Source: an uncultured Collinsella sp. (GTDB taxonomy: Bacteria > Actinomycetota > Coriobacteriia > Coriobacteriales > Coriobacteriaceae). Taken from it: a DNA stretch of 64,000 nt. Position 1 is the stretch's first letter. Each line of letters opens with the position of its first letter. Under the pieces are notes generated by a model, which had not been told where the DNA came from, made no database searches, and worked only from the letters and a program-made list of their open reading frames with translations. The translations under genes and the position numbers were made by a program. This document shows, piece after piece, positions 61,547-64,000 of the stretch. Where the stretch lies: assembly GCA_900556415.1 (NCBI GenBank), contig USOU01000004.1, forward strand, positions 52,026-116,025, read 5' to 3'.

Positions 61547-64000
61547 CTACTCGGTACGGGCAACCTGGTCGATGCGGTAACCCTCGATCTGGTCGCCGGG
61601 CTTGATGTCCTGGAAGTTCTCCAGGCCAATGCCGCCCTCGGAACCGCTCTTGAGGCTCTTGGCCTCATCCTTGTAGTGACGCATCGAGGCGATCTTGCCG
61701 TTGAAGACCACGATACCGTCACGCACCAGGCGCACGGAGTCGGTCGCGGCGATCTCGCCCTCTTCGACGCGGACACCGGCGGCAATGCCGACTTTCGGCA
61801 CCTTGAAGGTGTCCAGTACGGTCGCGGTACCCGTGGAGACCTCGACCTCGGTGGGCTTGAGCATGCCGATACGAGCGGCGTCGAGCTCCTCTAGGCACTT
61901 GTAGATGACGTCGTAGCAACGAATCTCGACTCCCTCGCGCTCGGCAGCGGAGCGGGCCTTGCCGTCGGGACGCACGCCAAAGCCGATGATGATGGCATTG
62001 GAGGCGTCTGCCAGGACGACGTCGGTCTCGTTGATAGCACCGACCGCGGAGTGAATCGTGTTGATGCGTACCTCGGACTGGTCCATCTTGTCGAGCGAGT
62101 CCTGAAGGGCCTCGATGGAACCCTGGACGTCGGCCTTGATGATCAGGTTGAGCTCCTTGACCTCGGCGTCGGCGATGGTCTCGAAGAGGTTCTCGAGCGT
62201 GACATGCTTCACGCGGCTCTGCTCCTCGATACGGGCCTTGAGCGAACGCTCATCGGCCAGGGCGCGAGCCTCGCGCTCGTCCTCGAAAACGCGGAACTCG
62301 TCACCGGCATTAGGCACGGACTGCAGGCCCAGGATCTCGACGGCGTCGGAGGGACCGGCCTCGGTGACGGCGTTGCCCTTGGGGTCGAGCATGGCGCGGA
62401 CGCGGCCGTAGGTAAGGCCGGCGACCAGCGTATCGCCCACGTGCAGGGTACCGCGGGTCACGAGCACCGTGGCAACCGAGCCGCGGCCCTTGTCGAGCTT
62501 AGCCTCGAGGACGTTACCGGAGGCAAAGGTGTCGGGGTTGGCCTTGAGCTCGAGCACGTCTGCCTGAAGCAGCACGGTCTCGAGCAGGTCGTCGATACCG
62601 ATCTTCTGCTTGGCCGAAATGTTGACGAACATGTTCTGTCCGCCCCACTCCTCGGGGATGATGCCGTACTCGGTGAGCTCCTGGCGCACGCGATCGGGGT
62701 TGGCGCCCGGCTTATCGATCTTGTTGACGGCGACGACGATGGGTACGCCGGCGGCCTTGGCGTGGTTGATCGACTCGATGGTCTGAGGCATGACGCCGTC
62801 GTCGGCAGCCACGATCAGAATGACGATGTCGGTCACCTTGGCGCCGCGGGCACGCATGGCCGTAAAGGTAGCGTGGCCGGGGGTATCGATGAAGGTGATC
62901 TTGCGGTCGTTGATCATGACCTGCGAAGCACCGATGGCCTGCGTAATGCCGCCCGCCTCGCCGGCAGCGACGCCGGTGTGGCGGATGGCGTCGAGCAGCG
63001 ACGTCTTGCCGTGGTCGACGTGACCCATGACGGTGACGACCGGGGCGCGCGGCTTAAGGTCGGCGGGATCGTCATAGAACGAGAAGGTGTTCTCCTCCTC
63101 GGGGGTGATGATCTTGATCTGACGGCCCAGGTCGTCGGCAACGAGCTCGACGAGGTCGTCGGACATGGACTGCGTCATGGTGAGCGGCGTGCCCAACAGG
63201 AACAGGCGCTTGATGATGTCGTTGGCCGGAACGTCGAGCGCCTCGGCGAGCTCCTGGACCGTAACGCCCTGGGAGACCTTGATGGCATCGAGCTCCTCGG
63301 GGTTCACGCCCTGGGCCAATGCCTCCTCTATCTTGCGCTCCTCCTGAGCCTTTGCAGCCTCGCGCTCACGCTTCTCCTTGCGCTTCTTACGACGACCGGT
63401 GGACTCGCGAGAGGCCTCCTCGACGGCGGCGCGGGCCTCCTCGAGCACCTTCTCGCGGCTGTACTCCTCGGCCTCGCGAGCCATGCGGCTGTAGTGGTCC
63501 TCTTCGTTGTTGTGGCCGCCCTTGCGCTTTTTGCCCTTGCCCTGCTTGTCGGGGTTGGGGAAGTCCATGCCGGCAGCGACATTGTTGCTGGCGTTGGTGC
63601 GATGGCTATGCGGACGGCTCTCGGAGGCGTTGCGCTCGGAATTGTTATCGGAGGCGTTGCGGTCATTACGACGACCACCACGACGATCGTTATTGCCGCG
63701 ACGGTTACCGCGCTCGGCGGCACGCTCGGCCTTGGCCTTGTTCTCGGCGTCCTTCTTCTCCTTGAGCACGGTCTCCTGCGCGGCGATCTGGTCGAGCAGC
63801 GAACGGAAACGCGACCCGGAGTCAGAGGCGGGGACGGCGCGACGCTGGGCCTCGCGGGCAGCCTCTTCCTTTTCGCGGGCAAGGCGCTCCTGCTCGGCCT
63901 TCTTCTTGGCCTCGGCCTCGGCGCGAGCGGCCTCCTCGGCAGCCTGGGCAGCGGCGAACTGGCGGCGCTCCTCCTCGCGTGCCTTCTCGGCAGCGATGCG
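61547..64000 (-). CDS. infB: Translation initiation factor IF-2 (5' end beyond window)
   Basis: The GTPase that brings initiator tRNA to the 30S subunit; about 817 codons are visible and the frame is open to the window edge. Near the edge is a highly charged Glu/Ala/Lys helix ([20 protein letters not shown]), then an Arg/Asn/Gly-rich stretch ([17 protein letters not shown]). The IF2 core follows: [18 protein letters not shown] (G1), [15 protein letters not shown] (G3), [15 protein letters not shown] (G4), and C-terminal domains III and IV. No usable start is seen; the apparent start at 63769 is internal. Confidence 0.95.
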   Translation of the reverse strand, partial: RIAAEKAREEERRQFAAAQAAEEAARAEAEAKKKAEQERLAREKEEAAREAQRRAVPASDSGSRFRSLLDQIAAQETVLKEKKDAENKAKAERAAERGNRRGNNDRRGGRRNDRNASDNNSERNASESRPHSHRTNASNNVAAGMDFPNPDKQGKGKKRKGGHNNEEDHYSRMAREAEEYSREKVLEEARAAVEEASRESTGRRKKRKEKREREAAKAQEERKIEEALAQGVNPEELDAIKVSQGVTVQELAEALDVPANDIIKRLFLLGTPLTMTQSMSDDLVELVADDLGRQIKIITPEEENTFSFYDDPADLKPRAPVVTVMGHVDHGKTSLLDAIRHTGVAAGEAGGITQAIGASQVMINDRKITFIDTPGHATFTAMRARGAKVTDIVILIVAADDGVMPQTIESINHAKAAGVPIVVAVNKIDKPGANPDRVRQELTEYGIIPEEWGGQNMFVNISAKQKIGIDDLLETVLLQADVLELKANPDTFASGNVLEAKLDKGRGSVATVLVTRGTLHVGDTLVAGLTYGRVRAMLDPKGNAVTEAGPSDAVEILGLQSVPNAGDEFRVFEDEREARALADERSLKARIEEQSRVKHVTLENLFETIADAEVKELNLIIKADVQGSIEALQDSLDKMDQSEVRINTIHSAVGAINETDVVLADASNAIIIGFGVRPDGKARSAAEREGVEIRCYDVIYKCLEELDAARIGMLKPTEVEVSTGTATVLDTFKVPKVGIAAGVRVEEGEIAATDSVRLVRDGIVVFNGKIASMRHYKDEAKSLKSGSEGGIGLENFQDIKPGDQIEGYRIDQVARTE

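Noticed and set aside
1..64000. CRISPR array, prophage, insertion sequence or rRNA operon
   Set aside because: No spaced direct repeats, integrase/transposase-like proteins, phage genes or rRNA sequence were seen while reading the window.

Overview
The window is a gene-dense, high-GC bacterial chromosome segment. Its housekeeping synteny is actinobacterial: coaD / DivIVA-like / DUF177 / rpmF / plsX / acpP / rnc / smc / ftsY / ffh, and infB / rbfA / nrnA / truB / ribF / dnaG / rpoD. Several features together point to a gut Coriobacteriia genome, most likely Collinsella: short intergenic gaps, GTG and TTG starts, a tRNA-Ile T-box in front of ileS, two Asp23 proteins and a fructose/mannose-type PTS. 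The genus is an inference from gene order and feel, not from a database search. Nearly all genes lie on the minus strand. No rRNA, phage, insertion sequence or CRISPR array is visible.

Left part (1-16.5 kb): a truncated EIIBCA PTS permease divergent from an RpiR-family regulator; a repair/RNA block nusB-xseB-tlyA-nadK-recN; Asp23, efp and an M24 peptidase; then aroB-like, aroK, yqeG, mltG, ruvX and alaS. The aroB-like protein is strikingly degenerate in its active site.

Middle (16.5-39 kb): a DUF948 / anti-sigma-like / SigB-type sigma / AI-2E-transporter operon; a small AT-richer membrane-protein gene that overlaps it tail to tail; rarA, dgt, a minimal A24 peptidase, a GT2 glycosyltransferase, rluD-lspA and ileS with a complete T-box attenuator; a GldA-like dehydrogenase; DUF523, ftsH, a cob(I)alamin adenosyltransferase-like gene, a MATE exporter, a SpoU methyltransferase and folA-thyA. 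A DUF134/NifX-type fusion protein with a Cys/His tail sits behind two matching palindromes.

Right part (39-64 kb): ffh-ftsY-smc-rnc-acpP (protein targeting, chromosome organisation, RNA processing, acyl carrier), plsX-rpmF-DUF177-DivIVA-like-coaD-rsmD-recG-fakA-asp23 (lipid precursor, ribosome and repair functions), two identical tRNA-Asn genes, rpoD, dnaG, and ribF-truB-nrnA-rbfA-infB (infB cut by the window end).

The most unusual items are the aroB-like gene without recognisable metal ligands, an anti-sigma-like protein without its ATP-binding boxes, the paired operator palindromes at the DUF134 gene, and several intergenic palindromes. These palindromes are a 160-bp element at 3.1 kb, a long structured 3' region after ileS, a perfect 20-bp inverted repeat at 54.45 kb, and a terminator cassette repeated at 23.27 and 31.06 kb.
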